Origin: Candidatus Pararuminococcus gallinarum
GTDB taxonomy: Bacteria > Bacillota > Clostridia > Oscillospirales > Ruminococcaceae
Length of the DNA: 49,417 bases
Assembly: GCA_904419775.1 (NCBI GenBank)
Contig: CAJFSX010000005.1
Location: forward strand, 1 to 49,417
Direction: 5' to 3'
The translations under genes and the position numbers were made by a program. Each line of letters opens with the position of its first letter. Positions within the stretch are counted from its first letter, which is position 1. Below the pieces are notes generated by a model. That model was given only the letters and a program-made list of their open reading frames with translations, made no database searches and was not told the DNA's origin. This document shows positions 37,618 through 45,865 of this stretch, in pieces.

Positions 37618-38796
37618 ATGAACAAACTACAGTTATTTGCCGCTGAGCCCAATGTTATTACGACTCAGCAATTTTCTGTCAACCCGAGAGAGGTTGATTT
37701 TGTCACCAGCTTTGGCCACGAAATTACCGCGCTGACCGAAGTCATGGGGATTAGCCGCCCCATCCGCAAGGCAAACGGCACCACCCTGACCGCCAAGAAG
37801 GCCACCGGTGAGCTTCAGAGCGGGATTGTAGCGGAGGGCGATGTAATCCCTCTGTCCCAGTTCGAGGTGGAGCCTGTGGAGTATGCGCCTATCCAGCTGC
37901 AGAAATACCGCAAGGCGGTGACCATTGAGTCCATTGAGAAATACGGGCTGGAAACCGCTGTGGGTATGACCGATGATGAATTCAAGGTCCAGCTGCAGGA
38001 TGAGGTGCTGGCGACCTTCTATAACTTCCTGCTCACCGGTCAGCTGACCAGTGAGGAAAGCACCTTCCAGATGGCGGTGGCCATGGCGATCGGTCGGGTA
38101 AAGGACGCGTTTAAAAAGATGCACCGTTCCGCAACAGGCGTGGCTGTGTTCGCCAATACCCTGGATATTTACGAGTATCTGGGTGGCGCGCAGGTTACAG
38201 TCCAGACTGCTTTTGGCATGGACTATGTGGAAAACTTCCTGGGTGCGGATATCCTGTTCTTCTCTTCTGAAATCCCCCAGGGCCGGGTCATTGCAACGCC
38301 GGTCAACAATGTGGCCGTGTATTACGTGGATCCAGGCGATTCTGAATTCTCCCAGGCCGGCCTTTCCTACACCACCGACTCCCAGGTTCCTTATATCGGA
38401 TTCCATACCGAGGGCAACTACCAGCGGGCACAGTCTGAGTCCTTCGCCCTCATGGGTTTAACCTTGTTTGCGGAATACCTCAACGCTATCGCTGTAATCA
38501 CTATTACAGATGCACCAGAACTGAAGACCATCACTGTAACTCCTGCTGAAGGCACAGCAGTAGGAACCACAAAAGCATCTGTATCCGGGAACACCACAAC
38601 GAATCTGAAATATAGGCTGGCGGATGCGGCTGCAGACGTGGAGTATGGCCAAAATGTGAGAAACTGGACGAATTTTACAGCGAATGCCGACATCTCGGCT
38701 ACAGCGGGGCAGACCATTACGGTGGTTGAGTATGACGATTATTACAAGGCTGTTGGACAAGGCAGCGCTGCGGTTGTTGTAAACGACGGCCAGTAA
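37618..38796 (+). CDS. Major capsid protein, HK97-like, with C-terminal Ig-like domain
   Basis: 392 residues. The N-terminus MNKLQLFAAEPNVITT has an LQLFA Prp motif at residues 4-8. The HK97-fold part reaches about residue 297 and includes SRPIRKANGTTLTAKKATGE and QFEVEPVEYAPIQLQKYRKA. Residues 298-392 form a separate beta-sandwich domain (LKTITVTPAEGTA, TITVVEYDDYYKA) that resembles the last part of the tail tube protein. It likely stands on the capsid surface. The gene starts behind AGGAGGTAAC, 2 bases after the scaffold stop. Confidence 0.92.
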   Translation: MNKLQLFAAEPNVITTQQFSVNPREVDFVTSFGHEITALTEVMGISRPIRKANGTTLTAKKATGELQSGIVAEGDVIPLSQFEVEPVEYAPIQLQKYRKAVTIESIEKYGLETAVGMTDDEFKVQLQDEVLATFYNFLLTGQLTSEESTFQMAVAMAIGRVKDAFKKMHRSATGVAVFANTLDIYEYLGGAQVTVQTAFGMDYVENFLGADILFFSSEIPQGRVIATPVNNVAVYYVDPGDSEFSQAGLSYTTDSQVPYIGFHTEGNYQRAQSESFALMGLTLFAEYLNAIAVITITDAPELKTITVTPAEGTAVGTTKASVSGNTTTNLKYRLADAAADVEYGQNVRNWTNFTANADISATAGQTITVVEYDDYYKAVGQGSAAVVVNDGQ

Positions 38797-38805
38797 GGAG
38801 CCGCT

Positions 38806-39138
38806 ATGGATGAACTGCTTACTCGATTGAAAACACGGCTCCCAGACACCGAATTGACGGATGAGCAGCTATCTGAGTATCTGCAGACCATGAGCGACAG
38901 ACTCTGTTTGCGTCTTGGGGTTGATACGCTTCCAACGCTATTTCAATCCATCTGCGTAGACGCCACCGTGAAGATGGTGCGCAGGACATATTATGAAGGT
39001 ATTTCCTCGGAGGGTGTGGCCAATATTTCCACATCCTTCGTGGACAATATCCTGGCGGAATACGACGATGAAATCGGAGATTGGAAGGCCATCCAAGCAT
39101 CATCCGGCAACAGCAATAAGGTGGTGTGCTTCCTGTGA
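38806..39138 (+). CDS. Head-tail connector protein
   Basis: 110 residues, mostly helical (LLTRLKTRLPDTELTDEQLSEYL, then IRTYYEGISSEG in related form VRRTYYEGISSEG). It fits the SPP1 gp15 / HK97 gp6-like adaptor that binds below the portal. AAGGAGCCGCT precedes the ATG. The next gene overlaps its stop. Confidence 0.75.
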   Translation: MDELLTRLKTRLPDTELTDEQLSEYLQTMSDRLCLRLGVDTLPTLFQSICVDATVKMVRRTYYEGISSEGVANISTSFVDNILAEYDDEIGDWKAIQASSGNSNKVVCFL

Positions 39139-39446
39139 TATGGAAATCCTGTCAATTACAGATTATCACCGGGCAGACAGAGGACGCCCTGGGCAATATG
39201 GTGGGAGGTGAATGGCAGACGGTGAAAGACACCTTCTGCCGGTTCACCCCCTGGACAGATGAACAGATCGCCTTGGAAGGCCGTGACGTCACCAGGAACC
39301 AGCAGCGGTTCGCCGTCCCCATACCCTTTGCAAGATTCCCGGAATGTACCCACGCCGTCATTGATGGAATCCGCCAGCAGATCACGGAGAAGATTGACCT
39401 CACACCCAGATACACCGTGATCCAGGTCAAGGCGTATAAGGAGTGA
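39135..39446 (+). CDS. Head closure protein (SPP1 gp16-like)
   Basis: 103 residues if read from GTG 39135, which overlaps the previous stop; another GTG at 39126 is in frame. The protein is a beta barrel (LQIITGQTEDALGNMVGGEW, DLTPRYTVIQVKAYKE) as in the stopper that closes the head after packaging. AAGGTGGTG is the ribosome site. Order relative to the other connector genes supports the call. Confidence 0.7.
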   Translation: MIWKSCQLQIITGQTEDALGNMVGGEWQTVKDTFCRFTPWTDEQIALEGRDVTRNQQRFAVPIPFARFPECTHAVIDGIRQQITEKIDLTPRYTVIQVKAYKE

Positions 39447-39450
39447 TAGC

Positions 39451-39810
39451 GTGGCGAATTACAGGCTCACCTTAAAGGGCATTGAGAATCTACAGGATGA
39501 GCTCAATAGGCTGGGCGGCATTAGATTGGAGGCCATTCAAAAGAAACAGCTGATAAATCTGCTTGACCGAGCCAGAGCTCCGGGCGGTACGCCGGTGGAC
39601 ACTGGAGAGCTGAGAGAATCATCCGTGGTGAATTTCGGAGATATGACCATGGGTTATACAAAGGAATACGCGCCCCATGTTGAGTACGGCCATCGCACTG
39701 TAAACGGCGGGTTTGTCCAGGGACAACGGTTCTTGCAAGCCAACGTCGAAGCCCAGCGGGAAATCTATCGAGAAGACGTCCTTAAAGCCATCAGAAAGGG
39801 GAAAAGGTAA
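39451..39810 (+). CDS. HK97 gp10-like connector/tail protein
   Basis: 119 residues with TPVDTGELRESSVVN and EYAPHVEYGHRTVNGGFVQG, the two sequence motifs of the HK97 gp10 family. It joins the head-closure ring to the tail terminator. The sequence is full length for the family; it starts with GTG-derived or TTG-derived Met at 39451 (GTGGCGAATTAC). Confidence 0.85.
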   Translation: MANYRLTLKGIENLQDELNRLGGIRLEAIQKKQLINLLDRARAPGGTPVDTGELRESSVVNFGDMTMGYTKEYAPHVEYGHRTVNGGFVQGQRFLQANVEAQREIYREDVLKAIRKGKR

Positions 39811-40239
39811 ATGGCCTATCAGAAATTATCCCCCATCGCCCTCATGGCGGCGGTGCGGGACAAGGTGGAAGCGGGGACGGGGCTTCGATGCTATGACGCG
39901 GTGCCTCTCAACGCCGTCAGCCCTTTCTATTTCGCGGAGGTTATACGGATTCAGCCTTCCAATACCAAAACCATGTTCCGGGATAACTACACGGTATGGA
40001 TCCATTGCATTGCCGCAGCGCCAAAAACGGGGGAAGCGCCTTCCTCGGTAGGGGTGTACAACCTCATTGAACAGTTACAAGAGGCTTTGACGGAGGATAT
40101 CGCTCTGCCAGAGCCTTTTGAGCTGATTATGCAGACAGACGGAGGCGTCCAAACCATTAAAACAGACGAGACAGAGGAAAAACACGCCGTGGTCACCTAT
40201 GATTTTATGGTGTGCTATGGGTTCAAATGCAAGCTTTAA
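39811..40239 (+). CDS. Tail terminator protein (DUF5072-like)
   Basis: 142 residues. It begins AYQKLSPIALMAAVRDKVEA and includes FRDNYTVWIHCIAAAPKTGE, similar to siphophage tail-completion/terminator proteins that cap the tail tube end. It directly precedes the tail tube gene, the normal order, and starts one base after the previous stop. Confidence 0.75.
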   Translation: MAYQKLSPIALMAAVRDKVEAGTGLRCYDAVPLNAVSPFYFAEVIRIQPSNTKTMFRDNYTVWIHCIAAAPKTGEAPSSVGVYNLIEQLQEALTEDIALPEPFELIMQTDGGVQTIKTDETEEKHAVVTYDFMVCYGFKCKL

Positions 40240-40251
40240 AGGAGGCTAAAT

Positions 40252-41052
40252 ATGAACAAATTACAGCTATTCGCTTTTGATAACAACAACTACTGCGATT
40301 TTTCCAGCTCCGCGGCCAAAGCGGTGGCAGGCAAGGATATCCTGCTTGCCATCTGGAGCGCGGACGGTTCTAAACTGCTTGCCATCAGCGGCCAGCAGGG
40401 GCTGACCATCAACCGCTCTGCCGACTCCATTGAAATTACTTCTAAGGACACCCAGGGCGGATGGAAGTCTAAAATTGCCGGTATGAAGGAGTGGAGCATC
40501 GACAACGATGGCCTGTATGTGCCAAACGATGAGTCCCACACCATTCTTTCCCAGGCTTTTGATAACTCTGATCCGGTGTGCATCAAGGTTATCAACGGAA
40601 AGACCAAAGAAGGCATGTTCGGAGGCCTGGCAGTCATCACCGACTATCCCTTAGAGGCTCCCTACGACGACGCTATGACCTACTCCCTGACCTTGGAAGG
40701 TATGGGCGCTCTGGTGGACCTGCTGGCGCAGCCGGTGGACCCCGATACCATGCCTGACGGCACCGCAGCCTTGGAGGGGCTGACCGTGGTATCTGTAGCA
40801 GGTACTGCTGACGGAGATACCGCCGTCTATGTCAATCCAGCCCTTGGAGCCTCTAATAAGTATTTCTATAAGACTGGGGAGGCGCCCCTGGCCTATCCTG
40901 CTTACGGTGAAACGATTACCCAGACCGGCTGGGACGGCGCCAGTGAAATTTCCGATTTGACCGGTGGGCAGCAGATCATGGTCATTGAGGCGGATTCCGC
41001 TGGTAAGGCGCTGAAAGCTGGCGTCGCTACGATTACTGTAAAAACTGCCTAG
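40252..41052 (+). CDS. Major tail tube protein with C-terminal Ig-like domain
   Basis: 266 residues. The first eight residues MNKLQLFA equal those of the capsid protein, with an LQLFA Prp motif (4-8). The tube domain covers residues 10-170 (KAVAGKDILLAIWSADGSK, ITDYPLEAPYDDAMTYS). From 174 a beta-sandwich (LEGLTVVSVAG, GGQQIMVIEADSAGKALKAG) resembles the capsid's C-terminal domain. It forms the hollow tail tube. AAGGAGGCTAAAT precedes the ATG. Confidence 0.9.
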   Translation: MNKLQLFAFDNNNYCDFSSSAAKAVAGKDILLAIWSADGSKLLAISGQQGLTINRSADSIEITSKDTQGGWKSKIAGMKEWSIDNDGLYVPNDESHTILSQAFDNSDPVCIKVINGKTKEGMFGGLAVITDYPLEAPYDDAMTYSLTLEGMGALVDLLAQPVDPDTMPDGTAALEGLTVVSVAGTADGDTAVYVNPALGASNKYFYKTGEAPLAYPAYGETITQTGWDGASEISDLTGGQQIMVIEADSAGKALKAGVATITVKTA

Positions 41053-41063
41053 GAGGTACCGTC

Positions 41064-41372
41064 ATGTTTGAACATAAAGGGAAAAAGTATGAGTTGGCTT
41101 TCAACATTGGCCGACTCAAGCTGGTGGAAAGCCAGATGAAAACATCTGTGGTGGCTGACATTGTGGCGACCAATGGAGCTTTGTCCCTTTCCTCCCTCGA
41201 GGCGTATTTCGGATACTGCTTAAAAGAGGCTGGAAGCAACGATTTTGTTCCCAGGGAAAAGGCTGTGGAGATTGCGGAAGCCCTAATGGAGGAAAAAGGT
41301 TATATGGCGGTCAATAACATGGTGGTCACAAAACTGACCAAGGATATGCCTTTTTTATTCCGCACCGCCTGA
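41064..41372 (+). CDS. Tail assembly chaperone, short form (gpG-like)
   Basis: 102 residues behind AGGAGGTACC. The sequence is helical (LEAYFGYCLKEAGSN, EKAVEIAEALMEEKGY) with no enzyme motif. Position between the tail tube and tape measure gene is where siphophages encode the two-part chaperone that coats the tape measure during tail assembly. A T-TTT-TTA slippery site near its 3' end would allow part of the ribosomes to shift into the next frame and make the long form. Confidence 0.85.
   Translation: MFEHKGKKYELAFNIGRLKLVESQMKTSVVADIVATNGALSLSSLEAYFGYCLKEAGSNDFVPREKAVEIAEALMEEKGYMAVNNMVVTKLTKDMPFLFRTA
41351..41357 (+). other. -1 programmed frameshift site (T TTT TTA)
   Basis: In the frame of the short chaperone the codons are CCT TTT TTA, which contains the classical slippery heptamer T-TTT-TTA. 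After a -1 slip the ribosome reads ATT CCG CAC CGC CTG ATT and stays open through to the following chaperone gene, with no stop codon between. The joined protein would be about 244 residues. Confidence 0.82.
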
Positions 41373-41422
41373 TTGACTATCGATATTTCCAATCAGGAGA
41401 ACAAGATGAAGCTTTAGCAGAA

Positions 41423-41797
41423 ATGGCGAAGCCTTACAGCGATGTAATGGACTTCGCCTTTTTTGCTGCCAATTTTCATTATTCACGGGCGGATTATGAC
41501 GCCATTACCCCCACAGAACGGGCTTTTATCTACAAAGCGTGGGAGGACAAGACAGTGTCGGAATCTACCGTGCTGCGGGATGCCGTGTTCAACGCCGTTT
41601 CCAACGCCTTCCGCAAGAAGAACCAGAAGTTTAGGAAGCTGTGGAAAAAACGCCAGGAGAAAGCGGATATGGAGGTTATTTCCCAAAACCTTTCCATCAT
41701 CGAAGAGGTGGAGGAGAAGGAGGGAAAGGGCTGGGTGTCCATGATTTATGAGAAAAATGGGCTGAAGATGCCGGAAAGGAGGAAAAAGCTTGCCTGA
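41423..41797 (+). CDS. Tail assembly chaperone, frameshift extension (gpGT-like T part)
   Basis: 124 residues from an internal ATG at 41423; the real product is probably the frameshift fusion starting at 41064. It reads SDVMDFAFFAANFHYSRADYD and KKNQKFRKLWKKRQEKAD, with a basic, helical end. There is no good ribosome site for the ATG, which supports the frameshift. In the fusion, the -1 frame runs from 41357. The last bases overlap the tape-measure start. Confidence 0.8.
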   Translation: MAKPYSDVMDFAFFAANFHYSRADYDAITPTERAFIYKAWEDKTVSESTVLRDAVFNAVSNAFRKKNQKFRKLWKKRQEKADMEVISQNLSIIEEVEEKEGKGWVSMIYEKNGLKMPERRKKLA

Positions 41798-44700
41798 TTA
41801 TACCCTATCGGCAAAGGTTACTGGTGATGCGACGAATTACGAAAAAGCCATGCGAGGCGCTGAATCGGTTACCGAAAAGTTTTCTAATACTGCGGATAAC
41901 CTGGGGTCGAAACTAGCTGGCGGATTGGCGAAAGGGTTCAAGGTTGCCGCAACCGCCATTGCGGGTGTATCGGCCGCTCTTGGCGCCGGGGCGGTGGCGG
42001 GTGTGAAATACAACGCCACCATCGAACAGTATGAGACCTCTTTTGAGGTAATGACAGGTTCCGCCGAAAAGGCTGCGGAGGTGGTGGAACGCCTCAAGAA
42101 AATAGGCGCTGCAACCCCTTTTGAACTTCCAGAATTAGCCGATGCAACCCAGCTGCTTATGAACTACGGCTTTACCGCCGATGAGGCTATTGACCGAATG
42201 ATGATGCTGGGCGATATTTCGCAAGGCTCCGCGGACAAGATGCAGCGCATTGCCACAGCCTATGGCCAGATGTCCAGCGCGGGAAAGGTACAGCTGGAAG
42301 ATATCAAGCAAATGATAGAGGCTGGATTCAATCCTCTGCAGGAAATTTCTGAGAGTACCGGCGAATCCATGGAAAGCCTCTATGAACGGATCAGCGACGG
42401 CTCCTTGGCGGTAGAAGAAATTACCGAATCCATGCAGCGGGCAACCTCTGAGGGCGGCAAATACTTCCAGTCCATGGAAAAACAGTCCCAGACCCTAAAC
42501 GGGCTGATCTCTACCCTCAAAGACAACGCCCAGCAACTTCTAGGCGAGGTAGTACAGCCCATCTCTGATTCCATCCGGACAGAATTACTTCCTGCCGCTA
42601 TCGATACGGTGGACGAGCTGTCCAACGCCTTTAAGGCAAACGGGCTGGAAGGGCTTGTAAAAGAGGTCGGAGACGCGTTGTCCGACGCTGTGACCGGAGT
42701 GGCCCAAGCCGCTCCCGATATGATTGACGCCGCTGTGGACGTGATCGAGGGATTTATTGACGGCATCAAGAAGAACAAGAACAAGCTCCTTCGGGCAGGC
42801 GGAGAAATTGCCACTTCCTTGGCTGACGGCATTGCTGACTTGTTGCCCAAAGAAATCGGCCGTCCCATCAAAAAAGCTATCGACGCCATATCAGATTCCT
42901 TCAAAAGTGGGGGGCTGCGGAAGGCTGTAGAGTCCTTCGGGAAGGTGCTGGAAAAGTTGAGTGCGTTCATCGGGGGAATCGCTGAAGATGTGTTGCCGTT
43001 GCTTACTGGGGCGTTGGACTTTTTGGGGGAAAACTTTGAAATTGTTGCCGAGCTGGCAGTTGATCTGCTTGGGGCCATTATGGCGCTGAAGGCGGTAGAG
43101 GGCGTTTCAAAAATTATTGGAACACTTTCAGGAAACCTTTATGCGCTTGCTGGAATGGCTGTTATTGGCGGCCTCGGCGCTTTGATTACAGGGTTTGCCC
43201 AATACCATTATGCCGTAGAACAGAGTCTAGGCCCCACCCAGGAATTTGTTGATGAGACCCAGGAGCTCATTGATAAAACCAACGAGACAAGGGAAGCTTT
43301 GCAGAACCTGGGAACCACCCGCGAGGAATCCATGGTGGATATCGATGGGGAGATCGCCGGCATCCGGGATTTAGCGGATCAAGTGTTTGAGCTTGGGGAA
43401 AAGTCCAACAAAACGGCGGACGAAAAACAGTTATTGCTGGACAAAATCGAAGTCCTCAACAGCAAGATGCCAGATTTGGAGCTGTCCTATGATGAAACTA
43501 AAGACAGCATCTCAAAAACCAAGGATGAAGTATATGAATTCATCGACTCCTTAGAAGAGCAGATGAAAACCCAGGCCCTTATGGACCTTACCCAGGAAGC
43601 CATCAAAGAACGCACCAAGGCGGAGATGGAGCTTGTGGAGCTGGAACAGCAAAGAGCCGACGGCATGAAGGAATTGGCCGATCTGGGTGGCCAATTAGCG
43701 GGTCAGTATGCGATCATAGATAGCGCAGAAACCACCTGGGCACAAAAAGAGGAAGCGCAAGCAAAGATTGAAGATTTAACTCGGCAGTATGATGCGGCGA
43801 GCGAATCTCAACAGAATCTTAACAACCAGATCAGCGGCTTCAAGGATGACATCGCTAAAGCCAACGAAGAAATCCAATTCTGCAAAGATTCCGTCAACGA
43901 CCTTGCTACCTCCATGGACGATGCGGGTACATCTGCGGAAGAATCGGGAGAGAAGATCGAAACCTCGGCCAGCGAGGCCAACGAGGCGGTGGAGGCTGTC
44001 TCTGTCAGCGCCGCCTTGGCGTACACCGGCACGGGGGACGCCGCAGAGAATATGTCAAACCGCGTGGCGGGCTCTTATAGGACCATCCAGGGGAAATCCG
44101 GCGAACTGGTTGTGTTCACCAAGGGCAAAACCGATGAGATGAACACCTCCTTTGACGGCGTCGGCAGCTCTGCGGAAAACATGGCAAACCGCGTTGGAAC
44201 ATCCACCGACAATATCAAAACGGATTTTGACGAAACAGCGGGAGCTGCGGAGGGCTCTGCCAGCCGGACTACCGCCGCGCTGGCGGGTATCACCACCGAT
44301 GTTGCAAATCAGACGGCGAATATCGTTTCCCAGGTTGCCAATGCCGGAAGCGGCGTGGACGCTGTATCTCAGATCGTTTCCACCGCCTTTGGCGGTATGG
44401 GAACCGCGGCGCAGACGGCCAACGCAGAAGTGGGCTCCGCTACCTCCAGCATGTCCAGCCAGTCCGGGACCGATTTCGGTAATATCGCCCAGAACTGCCG
44501 GGATATGGTCAACAGCATGATTATCGCCATTATTCCCGGCATGAATGACTTCCGCAGCACCATCAGCGACGGACTTACCGGCGCATACACCATCGCCAAG
44601 TCTAAGTTTCACGACATGGTGCAGGCGGGAAAAATGGCCGCCAACGATATGTATGGTGTAGGGCAGGAGATGGCCAACGGCATTGCCAGCGGGCTTAACA

Positions 44701-45149
44701 GCCGCAGCGGCTTTTTGATGAGCACCATCCGGGGCATTGTCAATCAGATGGTGGCGGCAGCTAAGGCAGAGGCAGATGTAAATTCTCCCTCTGGAGTGAC
44801 TCGAGATGAGCTGGGCGCTCCTTTGGCCCAGGGCATCGGAGTGGGCTTTGCGGATGCGTTCCCCTTCGCCCAGATGCGGGAGACGTTGTCAAACGGCATC
44901 AGCAGGATGTCTGACGTGATCCAGCCTATCAATCAGCGGGTGAGCCCGGCAGGCGTCGCAGCGGGCACAGGAGGGGCCGCGTCCTATCAAGCTGACGTCA
45001 GCGCTGTGTTCGACGGCATGGCCATCCAGATTATCAACAACACCACGGTAGACGGCACGCCGCTGAAAGAAACTGTCTCCAACTACACCATCCGTAAGAT
45101 TGGGAACCAGCAGCGGGCGGTACTGAGGGCGCAAGGAGGTTTTGCATGA
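41790..45149 (+). CDS. Tape measure protein
   Basis: 1119 residues, TTG start. The N-terminal part (LGAGAVAGVKYNATIEQYETSF, GFTADEAIDRMMMLGDISQG) matches TP901-type tape measure domains. A hydrophobic block near residues 430-470 (MAVIGGLGALITGF) is followed by long coiled coils, such as EEAQAKIEDLTRQYDAASESQ. The C-terminal 100 residues lead to the tail tip. This protein sets the tail length and takes part in DNA ejection. It overlaps the chaperone gene by 8 bases. No lysozyme-like domain is obvious. Confidence 0.92.
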   Translation: MPDYTLSAKVTGDATNYEKAMRGAESVTEKFSNTADNLGSKLAGGLAKGFKVAATAIAGVSAALGAGAVAGVKYNATIEQYETSFEVMTGSAEKAAEVVERLKKIGAATPFELPELADATQLLMNYGFTADEAIDRMMMLGDISQGSADKMQRIATAYGQMSSAGKVQLEDIKQMIEAGFNPLQEISESTGESMESLYERISDGSLAVEEITESMQRATSEGGKYFQSMEKQSQTLNGLISTLKDNAQQLLGEVVQPISDSIRTELLPAAIDTVDELSNAFKANGLEGLVKEVGDALSDAVTGVAQAAPDMIDAAVDVIEGFIDGIKKNKNKLLRAGGEIATSLADGIADLLPKEIGRPIKKAIDAISDSFKSGGLRKAVESFGKVLEKLSAFIGGIAEDVLPLLTGALDFLGENFEIVAELAVDLLGAIMALKAVEGVSKIIGTLSGNLYALAGMAVIGGLGALITGFAQYHYAVEQSLGPTQEFVDETQELIDKTNETREALQNLGTTREESMVDIDGEIAGIRDLADQVFELGEKSNKTADEKQLLLDKIEVLNSKMPDLELSYDETKDSISKTKDEVYEFIDSLEEQMKTQALMDLTQEAIKERTKAEMELVELEQQRADGMKELADLGGQLAGQYAIIDSAETTWAQKEEAQAKIEDLTRQYDAASESQQNLNNQISGFKDDIAKANEEIQFCKDSVNDLATSMDDAGTSAEESGEKIETSASEANEAVEAVSVSAALAYTGTGDAAENMSNRVAGSYRTIQGKSGELVVFTKGKTDEMNTSFDGVGSSAENMANRVGTSTDNIKTDFDETAGAAEGSASRTTAALAGITTDVANQTANIVSQVANAGSGVDAVSQIVSTAFGGMGTAAQTANAEVGSATSSMSSQSGTDFGNIAQNCRDMVNSMIIAIIPGMNDFRSTISDGLTGAYTIAKSKFHDMVQAGKMAANDMYGVGQEMANGIASGLNSRSGFLMSTIRGIVNQMVAAAKAEADVNSPSGVTRDELGAPLAQGIGVGFADAFPFAQMRETLSNGISRMSDVIQPINQRVSPAGVAAGTGGAASYQADVSAVFDGMAIQIINNTTVDGTPLKETVSNYTIRKIGNQQRAVLRAQGGFA

Positions 45150-45865
45150 TCTGTACACAAAACACAAAGCCGTGTGGATGCGGCTACGATATTCAGTACA
45201 ACAACACGGTAGGAAAAGATATGGGGGTTATCCTCTATGACTATCCGACGATCACATCCTCCAAGAAAAGCTTTACCTCCTACGCTATTCCAGGAAGGCA
45301 GGGAGAGCTGGTTTCTGACGACGAATCCTCCAGCAACATTACCATTACCTGTAACTTTACCATCCTGGCTGAAGATGTAAATGCGGTGATCCGAAACCTT
45401 CGTAGGTGGCTGACGGGTACAGGGGAACTTATCCTCAGCGATTCCCCCTACTGCTATTACGAGGTGCTGTCCATCCAATTGGGAGACCTGGAAAGGATTC
45501 TCAACCATTACGCCAAAATCTCCGCCGTATTCACCTGCACGCCCTATGAATTTGAGCGGGAGGGGAAAAAGCCGAGATCGAACATCGATTATAACGCCTA
45601 TGATCTATGCAAACCCACCTATCAGATCACCGGTGAGGGTGTTTGCACCTTGACGGTCAACGGAAAGGCCATGACGGCCAATATCGGGCAGAACCTGACT
45701 ATCGACAGCCGAAAGATGCTTGCTTACCGGGCGGACGGTACACTGATGAATACCTCTGTCACTGGAAGATATGAGGATTTATGGATTCCGCATGGGGATT
45801 GCGAGATCAGCATAACCAGCGGCTTTACGCTGCAAATCATCCCAAATTGGGGGTATGAGGCATGA
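45146..45865 (+). CDS. Distal tail protein (Dit)
   Basis: 239 residues. The start ATG 45146 overlaps the tape-measure stop (ATGA). The sequence has the siphovirus Dit pattern, with an N-terminal belt domain (DYPTITSSKKSFTSYAIPGRQGEL, LRRWLTGTGELILSDSPYCYYEV) and a galectin-like C-terminus (YQITGEGVCTLTVNGKAM). Dit forms the hexameric hub joining the tail tube to the adsorption device. It precedes the Tal gene as usual. Confidence 0.88.
   Translation: MICTQNTKPCGCGYDIQYNNTVGKDMGVILYDYPTITSSKKSFTSYAIPGRQGELVSDDESSSNITITCNFTILAEDVNAVIRNLRRWLTGTGELILSDSPYCYYEVLSIQLGDLERILNHYAKISAVFTCTPYEFEREGKKPRSNIDYNAYDLCKPTYQITGEGVCTLTVNGKAMTANIGQNLTIDSRKMLAYRADGTLMNTSVTGRYEDLWIPHGDCEISITSGFTLQIIPNWGYEA

Noticed and set aside
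43808..44612. Minus-strand open frames opposite the tape measure gene.
   Set aside because: Shadow frames of a GC-rich repetitive coding sequence; no ribosome sites or family resemblance.
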